NCBI GenBank assembly: GCA_020161365.1
Contig: JAIUNU010000009.1
Location: 62,001-126,000, forward strand
DNA length: 64,000 bases
Direction: 5' to 3'
Source: Pseudomonadota bacterium
GTDB taxonomy: Bacteria > Pseudomonadota > Alphaproteobacteria > Caulobacterales > Caulobacteraceae
Positions 25,606 to 33,832 of this stretch are shown in pieces. Below the pieces are notes generated by a model, which saw nothing but the letters and a program-made list of their open reading frames with translations, searched no databases and had not been told where the DNA came from. Both the position numbers and the translations under genes were made by a program. Each line of letters starts with the position of its first letter. Position 1 is the first letter of the stretch.

Positions 25606-26196
25606 TCAGGCGTCGCCCGCGGTGATTTCGGCGACAACCAGACCTTTCGGCCCCCGCGCGAACCGCACCAGCACGTCATCGCCTGGCTGCAGGTCCTCAA
25701 GACCGCCTCGGCGAAGGGTCTCGATGTGCACGAAGATATCGCCCGGCTCGGCGTCACGAATCACGAAGCCGTAGCCTTTGGTCCGATTGAACCATTTGAC
25801 CTTCGCGTGTTCCGCCGGCCCCTCTGGCGTCAGGGCGCCGCGGCCATGGCTGTCGCGCAAGCCGTCACGCCGCACCGGGCCCTCGGCGAAGGTGCGACGC
25901 TGACGCTCCAATGGCGACGGCGCGCTGGTTTCGTCGAGATTGACGACCTCGCTGACCTGCCAGCCCTTCGGGCGCCGAACGACATCGCAAACGATCACTG
26001 CGCCTTCCATGGCCGTCTCGCGACCACAGTTGCGTAGCGACGTCACGTGCAGAAGTACGTCCTTGAGCCCGGTCTGCCCAGGATCATCCGGTACGATGAA
26101 CCCATAGCCCTTGCCGGCGTCGAACCACTTCACCTTACCGCTGATGCGCACGAACTCCTCGTGCGCCGCAGCGTCCTCAAAATCGTAACCAGACAT
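25606..26196 (-). CDS. Cold shock domain protein with two CSDs
   Basis: 196 aa. Two OB-fold cold shock domains sit at about residues 17-85 and 129-194, joined by a charged linker. Each carries a KGYGF RNP1 motif; RNP2 is DVLLHV in the first and DIFVHI in the second. The first RNP2 is less aromatic, so the domains may differ in nucleic acid binding. Double-domain proteins of this kind (CspC/CspD type) are known in Caulobacter as stationary-phase proteins. A perfect 17-bp palindrome lies 46-62 bp upstream of the start. Confidence 0.93.
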   Translation of the reverse strand: MSGYDFEDAAAHEEFVRISGKVKWFDAGKGYGFIVPDDPGQTGLKDVLLHVTSLRNCGRETAMEGAVIVCDVVRRPKGWQVSEVVNLDETSAPSPLERQRRTFAEGPVRRDGLRDSHGRGALTPEGPAEHAKVKWFNRTKGYGFVIRDAEPGDIFVHIETLRRGGLEDLQPGDDVLVRFARGPKGLVVAEITAGDA

Positions 26197-26241
26197 CCCA
26201 CCCCTCTGGCTCGCCCAATCAGCCCATCGGAGCGAGCACTA

Positions 26242-26258
26242 CGAGAACAGTGTTCTCG
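26242..26258. promoter_or_regulatory. 17-bp palindrome upstream of the double cold shock gene
   Basis: CGAGAACAGTGTTCTCG is a perfect inverted repeat around a central G. A further GAGAACC copy of the half site follows at about 26265-26271. The placement, 46-62 bp before the start at 26196, suits an operator or a hairpin in the 5' leader. No regulator can be named. Confidence 0.4.
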
Positions 26259-26368
26259 CGTGAGGAGAACCGTCAATGACGAAATCACGTCAAAACGGCG
26301 CGTAAACGCGATGCGCGACATTTCGTCGCGGCCAGGGTGCGGAAACAATTCTGAAATACAGCCGGAGA

Positions 26369-26443
26369 TGGCAGTCCCTAGGGGAGTCGAACCCCTCTCT
26401 CCAGATTGAAAATCTGGCGTCCTAACCGATAGACGAAGGGACC
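26369..26443 (-). tRNA. tRNA-Glu (anticodon TTC), copy 1
   Basis: 75 nt with encoded CCA. Acceptor GGTCCCT/AGGGACT with a G-U pair at position 1, anticodon loop TTTTCAA with TTC, and T arm GGGGTTCGACTCCCC. Identical to copy 2, which lies 119 bp away. Confidence 0.97.
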
Positions 26444-26487
26444 ACTTTGCCGCTGAAGCGGAAGGCAGCCGTTATAATCCTCGCGGG

Positions 26488-26562
26488 TGGCAGTCCCTAG
26501 GGGAGTCGAACCCCTCTCTCCAGATTGAAAATCTGGCGTCCTAACCGATAGACGAAGGGACC
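26488..26562 (-). tRNA. tRNA-Glu (anticodon TTC), copy 2
   Basis: 75 nt, base-for-base the same as the copy at 26369-26443 and on the same strand. The 44-bp spacer between them is unrelated, so only the gene body is repeated. This copy is the promoter-proximal one. Confidence 0.97.
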
Positions 26563-26689
26563 ACGGCCCCGCGAGGAAGCGGGTGTATAGCCGCGCCGTT
26601 TGGGGTGCGCAACCCGCTCCAAGACACTTTTTTCAGTCCGTCCACATCGCCTGCAGAAAGCGTTCCGAAGCGCGCGTCACGCCCGATCG

Positions 26690-28510
26690 CTAGTCCGTGT
26701 AACGCGCCCGAGGGTCGTGGGCGTCCTCGATCTCGAGCTGGACGCCATTGCGACCCATGTAGTCGTCGGGCTTGAGCTTGCCGACGACATCCAAGGGGCC
26801 GCCACCCGCCAGCAAACGCTGCCCCAGCGGTGTCTCGGCGCTGCGCCAGCTGATCGCTTTGATGCGATCCCCGGTCGACCCCACCAGATCCATGCGCACA
26901 TGCCCTCCCTTGAGGGCTGAGACACGCTCCGGCCGGACTTGGGTCAGCGCGAACAGCGGCTCGGGGTTTCCAGGTCCGAACGGGGCCAGACGTTGAAAAT
27001 CATCCAGCAGCGCCCGACTCGCGGCTCGCGGCTGCAACAGGGCGTCGACCTCGACGGCCTCGACGCCCACGGCCTCCATTTCGCCCGCCAGGCGCTCCTC
27101 CAGAAAGACCCTGAGCTCGGGAATCATCTCGGGCCGAATCGACAGCCCCGCCGCCATGGCGTGCCCGCCCCCGGCCATCAGCAGGCCGGCCTCGAACGCG
27201 GCTTGGATCGCCTTGCCCAAGTTCACGCCCGGCTGGGAGCGTCCGGATCCCTTTCCGACATTGGCCGCCCGATCGACACCGATCACAACCACCGGCTTGC
27301 GATAGCGCTCTCGCAGACGCCCGGCGACGATACCGATCACACCTGGATGCCAGTCGTCGCCCGCCACCACGATCACCGGGGCGTCCGGATTGAAGTTGCT
27401 GCCGCGCTCCAGCATCGCGGCCGCCTCTTCGACGACCGCAGCCTCGACGGCTTTCCGTTCGATATTCAGGCTATCGAGCTCTTCGGCCAGCGCGCGGGCC
27501 TCCAACGGATCGTCAGTGGACAACAATCGCGCGCCCAGGTCGGAACGGCCCACGCGACCGCCGGCGTTGATGCGAGGCCCCAGGATGAACCCGGCGTGGA
27601 ACACCGAAGGCTCACCCGAGCCCTTGCCCACCTCGAAGAGCGCCTTGAGACCGGGGTTGGCCCAGGCCGACATCGTCCTGAGACCGAGGGCGGTCAGCGC
27701 GCGATTGAACCCGACCAACTGAGTGACGTCACAGACCTCTCCCAAGGCGACCAGATCCAGCCACTGGCGGGGATCCGGCTGCGGCCGCTCATCGGTAAAG
27801 AGGCCGCGCTTGCGCGCCTCGCGGTTCAGCGCCGTGAGCAGGACAAAGGTCACCCCTGCGGCGGCAAGAACCCCCTGCCCGCTCTGGCACCCGGGACGGT
27901 TCGGGTTGACCACGGCGGCGGCGGCCGGCGGATCCTCGCGCATCAGGTGGTGGTCGATCACGACGACCTCGAGACCGATCTCCCCGGCGCTGGCGATGGC
28001 GTCATAGGCCGCCGCGCCACAGTCCAGGGTCACCACGAGTTCGGCGCCGCCGTCGCGAATCTTGCGGAACGCCGCCGGGCTCGGGCCATAACCTTCGGTC
28101 AGGCGATCCGGGATATAGATTGGCAGCTCCACGCCCATGTGGCGGAACCACCGAACCAACTGCGCAGCGCTGGTGGCGCCATCGACGTCGTAGTCAGCGA
28201 AGACCATGGTCGGCCGTCCGCGTTCCAACGCATCGATGAGGATCTCAGCCGCACGATCCATGTCGGTGAAGCTGGACGGGTCCGGAAACAGGGCCTTCAG
28301 CGTCGGTCGCAGGTAGTGCTCGGCCTGTTCCAGGGTGACGCCGCGCGACACCAAGGCGCGCGCGAGCGGCTCGATTAGACCGTGCCGTTGCTGAATCTCC
28401 CGAACCACGGCCAAATCGGCCGGCCGCTCGCGCCAGGCTCGACCACTCAGCGAGCGATCGACGCCCAGGAAGGCGTTGGAGGCGATAGAGGTGACACCGT
28501 CGGCGGGCAT
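26690..28510 (-). CDS. recJ: Single-stranded-DNA exonuclease RecJ
   Basis: 606 aa, 5'-3' ssDNA exonuclease of the RecF and mismatch repair pathways. DHH-phosphoesterase motifs are present: VFADYDVDGATSAAQL, VTLDCG, VVIDHHLM and the DHHA1-side GGGHAMAAG. A C-terminal OB-like domain includes GGHVRMDLVG. Length is usual. It is last in a row of same-strand genes (fbp, glpX, hom) and starts 67 bp after the fbp stop. Confidence 0.96.
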   Translation of the reverse strand: MPADGVTSIASNAFLGVDRSLSGRAWRERPADLAVVREIQQRHGLIEPLARALVSRGVTLEQAEHYLRPTLKALFPDPSSFTDMDRAAEILIDALERGRPTMVFADYDVDGATSAAQLVRWFRHMGVELPIYIPDRLTEGYGPSPAAFRKIRDGGAELVVTLDCGAAAYDAIASAGEIGLEVVVIDHHLMREDPPAAAAVVNPNRPGCQSGQGVLAAAGVTFVLLTALNREARKRGLFTDERPQPDPRQWLDLVALGEVCDVTQLVGFNRALTALGLRTMSAWANPGLKALFEVGKGSGEPSVFHAGFILGPRINAGGRVGRSDLGARLLSTDDPLEARALAEELDSLNIERKAVEAAVVEEAAAMLERGSNFNPDAPVIVVAGDDWHPGVIGIVAGRLRERYRKPVVVIGVDRAANVGKGSGRSQPGVNLGKAIQAAFEAGLLMAGGGHAMAAGLSIRPEMIPELRVFLEERLAGEMEAVGVEAVEVDALLQPRAASRALLDDFQRLAPFGPGNPEPLFALTQVRPERVSALKGGHVRMDLVGSTGDRIKAISWRSAETPLGQRLLAGGGPLDVVGKLKPDDYMGRNGVQLEIEDAHDPRARYTD

Positions 28511-28577
28511 CGGACGAACCTAGCGTGTCGCGAGGATTCGAGCCATGCGTCGCCGAGACGACAGGATCGGACGCCGC

Positions 28578-29555
28578 TTACCCGGCGCGCAGCTCGCTGC
28601 GGATGATCTCGACCTCGTTGGCCGAACCCAGCATGACCGGAACCCGCTGATGCAGCCGCCCGGGCTTCACGTCGAGGATGTCGCACACGCCCTCGATCGA
28701 TTTGCCCCCGGCGCGTTCCACGAGCAGGCTCATAGGATTCGCCTCGTACATCAGACGCAGCTTTCCGGGCTTGTCGGGCTCGCGCGCGTCCCAGGGGTAC
28801 ATGAACACGCCGCCGCGCATCATGATCCGGTGGACGTCGGCCACCATCGACGCCACCCAGCGCATGTTGAAGTTCTTGCCCCGCGCGCCGTCCTTGCCCT
28901 GCAGGCAGCCGTCGATATAGCGGCGAACCGGCGGCGCCCAATGGCGCTGGTTGGACATGTTGATCGCGAATTCGGCGGTGTCCGGCTTGATCGCCAGGTC
29001 GGGGTGGGTCAGCAACCAGCGGCCGTCGGCGCCGAGCGTGAACCCATTCACGCCATTCGAGAGCGTAACGACCAACATCGTCTGCGGACCATAAACCGCG
29101 TAGCCCGCCGCCACCTGATTGCGCCCGGACTGCAGGAAGTCCGCCTCAGTTGGCAATTGGCTGGTCGGCGCGGGCAGGACCGAGAAGATCGTACCCACTG
29201 ACACGTTCACGTCGATGTTGCTGGAACCGTCCAGCGGATCGAAGGTCACGAGATAGCCGCCGACACGCCCGGTTGGCTCGATCTCTTCCAGCTCCTCGGA
29301 CGCCAGACCAGCGACCGGCGCGCACGCCTTGAGCGCATCGCTCAACATGTCGTTGGTGATGACGTCGAGCTTCTTCTGCTCTTCGTCCTGAACGTTGGTG
29401 CTGCCGGCGGCGCCGAGGCTGCCTGAGAGCGCGCCGGATGCTACGACACGGCTGATCTCGGCGCATGTGGCCGCGATGGTCGCGACCACGTCCTTCAGGG
29501 CGCCTTCCGCCGGCTCGGCCGCGAGCCAGGCGCCCAGGTCCACAAAAGCGGTCAT
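28578..29555 (-). CDS. fbp: Fructose-1,6-bisphosphatase, class I
   Basis: About 325 aa, hydrolysing fructose 1,6-bisphosphate in gluconeogenesis. Class I metal and substrate motifs are present: [26 protein letters not shown] and [15 protein letters not shown]. The frame is open to 29588 but ATG 29555 begins the expected N-terminus. Directly downstream of glpX, which codes for an unrelated enzyme with the same reaction. Confidence 0.96.
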   Translation of the reverse strand: MTAFVDLGAWLAAEPAEGALKDVVATIAATCAEISRVVASGALSGSLGAAGSTNVQDEEQKKLDVITNDMLSDALKACAPVAGLASEELEEIEPTGRVGGYLVTFDPLDGSSNIDVNVSVGTIFSVLPAPTSQLPTEADFLQSGRNQVAAGYAVYGPQTMLVVTLSNGVNGFTLGADGRWLLTHPDLAIKPDTAEFAINMSNQRHWAPPVRRYIDGCLQGKDGARGKNFNMRWVASMVADVHRIMMRGGVFMYPWDAREPDKPGKLRLMYEANPMSLLVERAGGKSIEGVCDILDVKPGRLHQRVPVMLGSANEVEIIRSELRAG

Positions 29556-29615
29556 TCTCGTCCTCGAACCGAAAGCGGAGCGGCTCATCTAGGCGACGGC
29601 CGTGACAGGAAGGTT

Positions 29616-30569
29616 TCAGACCTTCCGCTTCATGCGAACTTCCCGAACGGTGCCCGTCGAGGAGTTCATCACGAGCGTATGGGTGTGGACGCAGCCGTCG
29701 CGATAGACGACGCCGTCCAGCAGGCCGCCGCGGGTCACGCCCGTCGCGGCGAAGATCGCCTCGTCGCGGACGATCTCGTGCAGATCGTACTTCTTGTCGA
29801 GGTCGGTCACGCCCCAGCGCGCGGCGCGCGCCCGCTCGTCGGCGTTGCGGAACAACAGCCGCCCTTGAAATTGCCCCCCGACGCACTTCAGCGCCGCACA
29901 GGCCAGAACCCCCTCGGGCGCGCCACCCGATCCAAGATAGAGGTCGATGCCGGTCAGGGGATCGGTGGTGTTGATGACCCCGGCGACATCGCCGTCCGTG
30001 ATCAGGTGGATGCGCGCGCCAGCCGCTCTGACACCAGCGATGATCTCCGCGTGACGCGGACGATCCAGCACGCAGACCGTAATCTCGGAGGGCGCGACGC
30101 CCTTGGCCTCGGCCACGGCCTGAATGTTCTCGCCTGGAGCACGATCCAGATCGATGACGCCAGTTGGGAGGCCCGGACCGCAGGCGATCTTGTCCATGTA
30201 GGTGTCAGGGGCGTTCAGCAGCGTGCCCTTCGGCGCCCAGGCCATCACCGTCAACGCGTTGGGCTGAGACTTGGCCGCCAGGGTGGTGCCCTCTAGCGGA
30301 TCGAGCGCGATGTCGATCCGGGGGCCCTTCCCTGTCCCTACCTTCTCGCCGATGTAGAGCATCGGCGCCTCGTCACGCTCGCCTTCGCCGATGACGATTT
30401 CGCCGTCGATATCGAGCTCATTCAAGGCGTTGCGCATCGCGTCGACAGCAGCTTGGTCAGCGGCCATCTCATCGCCGCGCCCCAGCATCGTCCACGAGGC
30501 GATGGCGGCGGCTTCGGTCACGCGAACGGCGTCCAGGACCAGAGCACGGTCCAGGGTGTTCGAACTCAT
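29616..30569 (-). CDS. glpX: Fructose-1,6-bisphosphatase, class II (GlpX)
   Basis: 317 aa, GlpX family. Motifs are LGRGDEMAADQAAVDAMR, IVIGEGERDEAPMLYIGE, IDIALDPLEGTT, YLGSGGAPEGVLA and FAATGVTRGGLLDGV. It hydrolyses fructose 1,6-bisphosphate, and in some bacteria sedoheptulose 1,7-bisphosphate, with a fold-superfamily relation to but little sequence likeness with class I. It lies between hom and fbp on the same strand. Confidence 0.96.
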   Translation of the reverse strand: MSSNTLDRALVLDAVRVTEAAAIASWTMLGRGDEMAADQAAVDAMRNALNELDIDGEIVIGEGERDEAPMLYIGEKVGTGKGPRIDIALDPLEGTTLAAKSQPNALTVMAWAPKGTLLNAPDTYMDKIACGPGLPTGVIDLDRAPGENIQAVAEAKGVAPSEITVCVLDRPRHAEIIAGVRAAGARIHLITDGDVAGVINTTDPLTGIDLYLGSGGAPEGVLACAALKCVGGQFQGRLLFRNADERARAARWGVTDLDKKYDLHEIVRDEAIFAATGVTRGGLLDGVVYRDGCVHTHTLVMNSSTGTVREVRMKRKV

Positions 30570-30643
30570 CCGTTTCTCCCGGCCGCTCCGAGCGAAGCGG
30601 CCTTGTTCCCAATGTCGCCTTCGTCGCCCAGTTTTCCGGGTCG

Positions 30644-31933
30644 TTAGATGCGCGCGACGCGCAGAAGGCGGGGACGCTCTAGCACGGTCTCGAGTTTTTC
30701 GATGCGGCTAATCGCGTCCAGCAGGTTCGATTCCGGCGTCGCATGGGTAACGAGCACGATCGGCACCCCGCCCGCCCCTTCCACGGGCTTTTGCAGGAAG
30801 CTGTCGATCGACACGCCGCATTCAGCCAGGGTTTCCGAGATCGCCGCGATCACGCCGGGCTGGTCCTGCACCATCACGCGCAGATAGGCCTTGCCGACCG
30901 CCTTGGACGGATCGATGGAGACGAAGGGTTTCAGATCGCCGGCCGGCGCTTGGAACACCGGGCGCACCGCCCGGGTCATGACGTCGGCGATATCGGCCGC
31001 GACCGCCGCCGCTGTCGGACCCGCGCCGGCGCCCGGACCTTGCAGGAAGATCCGGCCGATGCGCTTGCCCTCGATGAACAGGGCGTTGAGCGCGCCGCCG
31101 GCTTGGGCCAGCGGGTGGTCCAGCGGCACCAGGGACGGATGCACCTTCACCGCGACGCCGTCGTCGGACTTCGCCGCGCCGGCGATCAACTTGATGCGGT
31201 AGCCCAGATCCTTGGCCAGCTTGATGTCGAGCAGGTCCACCTCGCTGATGCCTTCGATCTCAGCAGCCGCGAAATTCGGCGCGCACCCGAAGGCCAGCGC
31301 CGCCAGGATGCTGACCTTGTGGCCCGCATCGAAGCCCCCCACGTCCATCGTCGGATCGGCTTCGGCGTAGCCCAGGCCTTGAGCTTCGCGCAGCACGTCG
31401 GCGAACGAACGACCCGTTTTTTCCATCTCCGACAGGATGAAATTGCACGTCCCGTTGAGGATGCCCGCCACGGAGACGATATCGTCGCCGACCAGGGCCT
31501 CGCGCATCATCTTGACGGCCGGCACGCCGCCCATCACCGCCGCCTCGAACAGCAGCGGCGTCTGGGTGGCTTCGGCCAGCGCGGCGAGCTCGGACCCGTG
31601 CTCGGCGATCAGGGCCTTGTTGGCGGTGACCACCGGCTTGCCCGCCTTGAGCGCGGTCTCGACCGCCGCCTTGGCGGGTCCATCAGAACCGCCGACCAGT
31701 TCGACGAAGATGTCGATGTCGGGCGAAGCGGCCAGGGCCACAGGATCATCGAACCAAGCCAGGCCCGAAATATCGACCGTGCGCGGGCGCGATTTGGAAC
31801 GCGCCGACACGGCGGTGACCACTGCCTGGTCGCCCGCCGGCGCAAAGGCTGGACGCTCCGCGAGGAACTGCAGGAGCCCGCCGCCCACGGTGCCGAGGCC
31901 TGCGACGCCGATCCGCCAGGTCTTGTTCGTCAT
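30644..31933 (-). CDS. hom: Homoserine dehydrogenase
   Basis: 429 aa. NAD(P)-dependent reduction of aspartate semialdehyde to homoserine, for threonine and methionine. The N-terminal Rossmann motif GVAGLGTVGGG, the central KPVVTANKALIAEHG, the catalytic region GILNGTCNFILSEME, GLGYAEADPTMDVGG and a C-terminal ACT domain (about residues 350-429, MVQDQPGVIAAISETLAE) are visible. The ACT domain suggests feedback inhibition. It follows an aminotransferase gene by 36 bp. Confidence 0.97.
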   Translation of the reverse strand: MTNKTWRIGVAGLGTVGGGLLQFLAERPAFAPAGDQAVVTAVSARSKSRPRTVDISGLAWFDDPVALAASPDIDIFVELVGGSDGPAKAAVETALKAGKPVVTANKALIAEHGSELAALAEATQTPLLFEAAVMGGVPAVKMMREALVGDDIVSVAGILNGTCNFILSEMEKTGRSFADVLREAQGLGYAEADPTMDVGGFDAGHKVSILAALAFGCAPNFAAAEIEGISEVDLLDIKLAKDLGYRIKLIAGAAKSDDGVAVKVHPSLVPLDHPLAQAGGALNALFIEGKRIGRIFLQGPGAGAGPTAAAVAADIADVMTRAVRPVFQAPAGDLKPFVSIDPSKAVGKAYLRVMVQDQPGVIAAISETLAECGVSIDSFLQKPVEGAGGVPIVLVTHATPESNLLDAISRIEKLETVLERPRLLRVARI

Positions 31934-31969
31934 CTTCGAATCCTCGTTACGCCGTCCGACGCAGCCTTC

Positions 31970-33190
31970 TTAGGCCTGTTCCATCTTGTTGTGGGCCTTG
32001 GCCAGGATGGAGTCGGCGTTGGCGATGAATTTCTTCACGTTGCGTGCGGCCTGGCGGATGCGGTGCTCGTTCTCGACCAGTCCGATGCGAACATAGCCTT
32101 CGCCATACTCGCCAAAGCCGATGCCCGGAGCCACGGCGACGCCAGCCTCCTCGATCAGCAGGCGCGAGAACAGCATCGAGCCGGCCTCGCGATAGGGTTC
32201 GGGAATCTTAGCCCAGGCGAACATCGAGGCCGGCGGGTTCGGGATGTCCCACCCCGCAGACTTCATGGACTTGATCAGCGTGTCGCGGCGGCTCTTGTAG
32301 ATGCCCCGGATCTCGTCGACGCAATCCTGCGGACCATTCAGGGCGGTCGCGGCGGCAACCTGCACGGGCGTGTAGGCGCCATAGTCGAGATAGGACTTCA
32401 CCCGGGCCAGGGCTGCGCAGATGCGGGCGTTACCGACCACCATACCCACCCGCCATCCGGCCATGGCGTAGGTCTTGGACAGCGAGTTGACCTCGACGGC
32501 GATGTCCTTCGCCCCATCGACCTGCAGGATCGACGGCGGCGGGTTGTTGTCGAAATAGATTTCCCCGTAGGCGACGTCGCTGATCACCAGAAGATCGTGC
32601 TTCTTGGCGAGTGCGACAGCGTCCTTGTAGAAATCCAGATCGACCCACTGCGCCGTCGGGTTCGACGGATAGGACAGGATCAGCACGCTGGGCGGCGGCA
32701 CCGAGTGCTTCACCGCACGGCTGATGTTGGAGAGGTACTCTTCGGGCGATAGCGCTGGGACGTGGCGAATGATGCCGCCCGCCATGATGAAGCCGAAGGC
32801 GTGGATCGGATAGGCCGGGTTCGGGCAGATGATGACGTCGCCGGGTCCGGTCAGGGCCTGAGCGAGGTTGGCGAAGCCCTCCTTGGAGCCCAGCGTCGCG
32901 ATGACCTCGGTGTCGGGGTTCAGCTTCACGCCAAAGCGGCGGCCGTAATAGTTCGCCATGGCCTTGCGCAGGCCGGGAACGCCCTTGGAAGCCGAATAGC
33001 GGCCGGCCTTGGGGTCGCGCGCGGTCTCGATCAGCTTGTCGACGATATGCTGCGGCGTCGGCATGTCGGGATTGCCCATGCCGAAATCGATAATGTCGGT
33101 CCCCTCGGCGCGGAGGCGCGCCTTGATCTTGTTGACCTCTTCAAAGACGTAGGGCGGCAGACGACGGATACGGTGGAAATCGGTGCTCAT
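31970..33190 (-). CDS. Class I/II aminotransferase, AlaC/DAP-aminotransferase-like
   Basis: About 406 aa from ATG 33190; the frame is open to 33238. PLP-dependent fold-type I enzyme: DFGMGNPDMPTP, YSASKGVPGLRKAMANYY, SYPSNPTAQW, ISDVAYGEI and the Schiff-base Lys in SLSKTYAMAGWRVG. It is most like the alanine transaminase AlaC and annotated LL-diaminopimelate aminotransferases. The link to hom suggests an aspartate-family role, but substrate choice cannot be settled here. Confidence 0.92.
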   Translation of the reverse strand: MSTDFHRIRRLPPYVFEEVNKIKARLRAEGTDIIDFGMGNPDMPTPQHIVDKLIETARDPKAGRYSASKGVPGLRKAMANYYGRRFGVKLNPDTEVIATLGSKEGFANLAQALTGPGDVIICPNPAYPIHAFGFIMAGGIIRHVPALSPEEYLSNISRAVKHSVPPPSVLILSYPSNPTAQWVDLDFYKDAVALAKKHDLLVISDVAYGEIYFDNNPPPSILQVDGAKDIAVEVNSLSKTYAMAGWRVGMVVGNARICAALARVKSYLDYGAYTPVQVAAATALNGPQDCVDEIRGIYKSRRDTLIKSMKSAGWDIPNPPASMFAWAKIPEPYREAGSMLFSRLLIEEAGVAVAPGIGFGEYGEGYVRIGLVENEHRIRQAARNVKKFIANADSILAKAHNKMEQA

Positions 33191-33298
33191 GGGGGCTCTA
33201 TGCGCCGCGTCGGCGCGTTGGGAGCGAAAGTCGGGCATGGATAGACCCCAAGCGGGGCCAAGCCAAGCCAGCCACAGGAAGATTATGCCTCCGTCGCC

Positions 33299-33739
33299 CT
33301 ATTGGGGCTGTGACGGAGGCGCGCTAGCTCGGCCGCGCGCTGCGCGTGCGAAGGCTTCGGTGTCGGCGCGATCAGCCTCGGTCGGCGCGGCAAGCGTCGG
33401 CGGCTTGGCTTCGCGACGAGCCTTGGCGGCATAGGCGTCGGTGTCCTTCAGTTCCCAAGTGTTCGGCGCGATGGCCTTTTCCAGCGCAGCGGCGTCGGCT
33501 TGTTGCCGGTCGACGGTGGCGCGGATCTGGGCGGCCGTCGGCACGTCCTTCGGAATCGCGGGGATGTCTGAGAACTTCCGGCGAGGCCCTTTTTCCTTGG
33601 CGGCGGCCGTCGCGGCGGCGGCCACCGGCGAGCTCGGATCCACCTGGCTCGTCGTGAACGGGCTGGCGCACGCGGACGCGCCGACGGCAAAGCCGACGAT
33701 CAGACCGATCCGTACAATTTTGCGGGTTTCGCCGTTCAT
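33299..33739 (-). CDS. Putative lipoprotein, Ala/Lys-rich
   Basis: 146 aa with a lipobox at about residues 21-24 (GASAC), so probably a lipid-anchored envelope protein. The rest is low-complexity Ala, Lys and Pro with helical stretches (FSDIPAIPKDVPTAAQIRATV). No family recognised. Divergent from phaC, 93 bp away. A weak inverted repeat (GCCTCCGTC at 33287-33295 with GACGGAGGC at 33312-33320) spans its stop codon. Confidence 0.75.
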   Translation of the reverse strand: MNGETRKIVRIGLIVGFAVGASACASPFTTSQVDPSSPVAAAATAAAKEKGPRRKFSDIPAIPKDVPTAAQIRATVDRQQADAAALEKAIAPNTWELKDTDAYAAKARREAKPPTLAAPTEADRADTEAFARAARGRASAPPSQPQ

Positions 33740-33832
33740 CTTGTATCTGGTCTTATGCGATGATCGCGGCGAGCGGAAGGCGTTCGGCGTCGCTTTTCAA
33801 GAACTAGCTTCGGACGAAGCGGAGGAAACCTC

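Noticed and set aside
30743..32752. 669-codon plus-strand open frame antisense to hom and the aminotransferase
   Set aside because: Shadow frame rich in His, Arg and Gln spanning two real genes.
33287..33320. Hairpin across the stop of the 146-aa lipoprotein gene as a terminator
   Set aside because: Sixteen-base loop and no T-run; it begins within the coding sequence.
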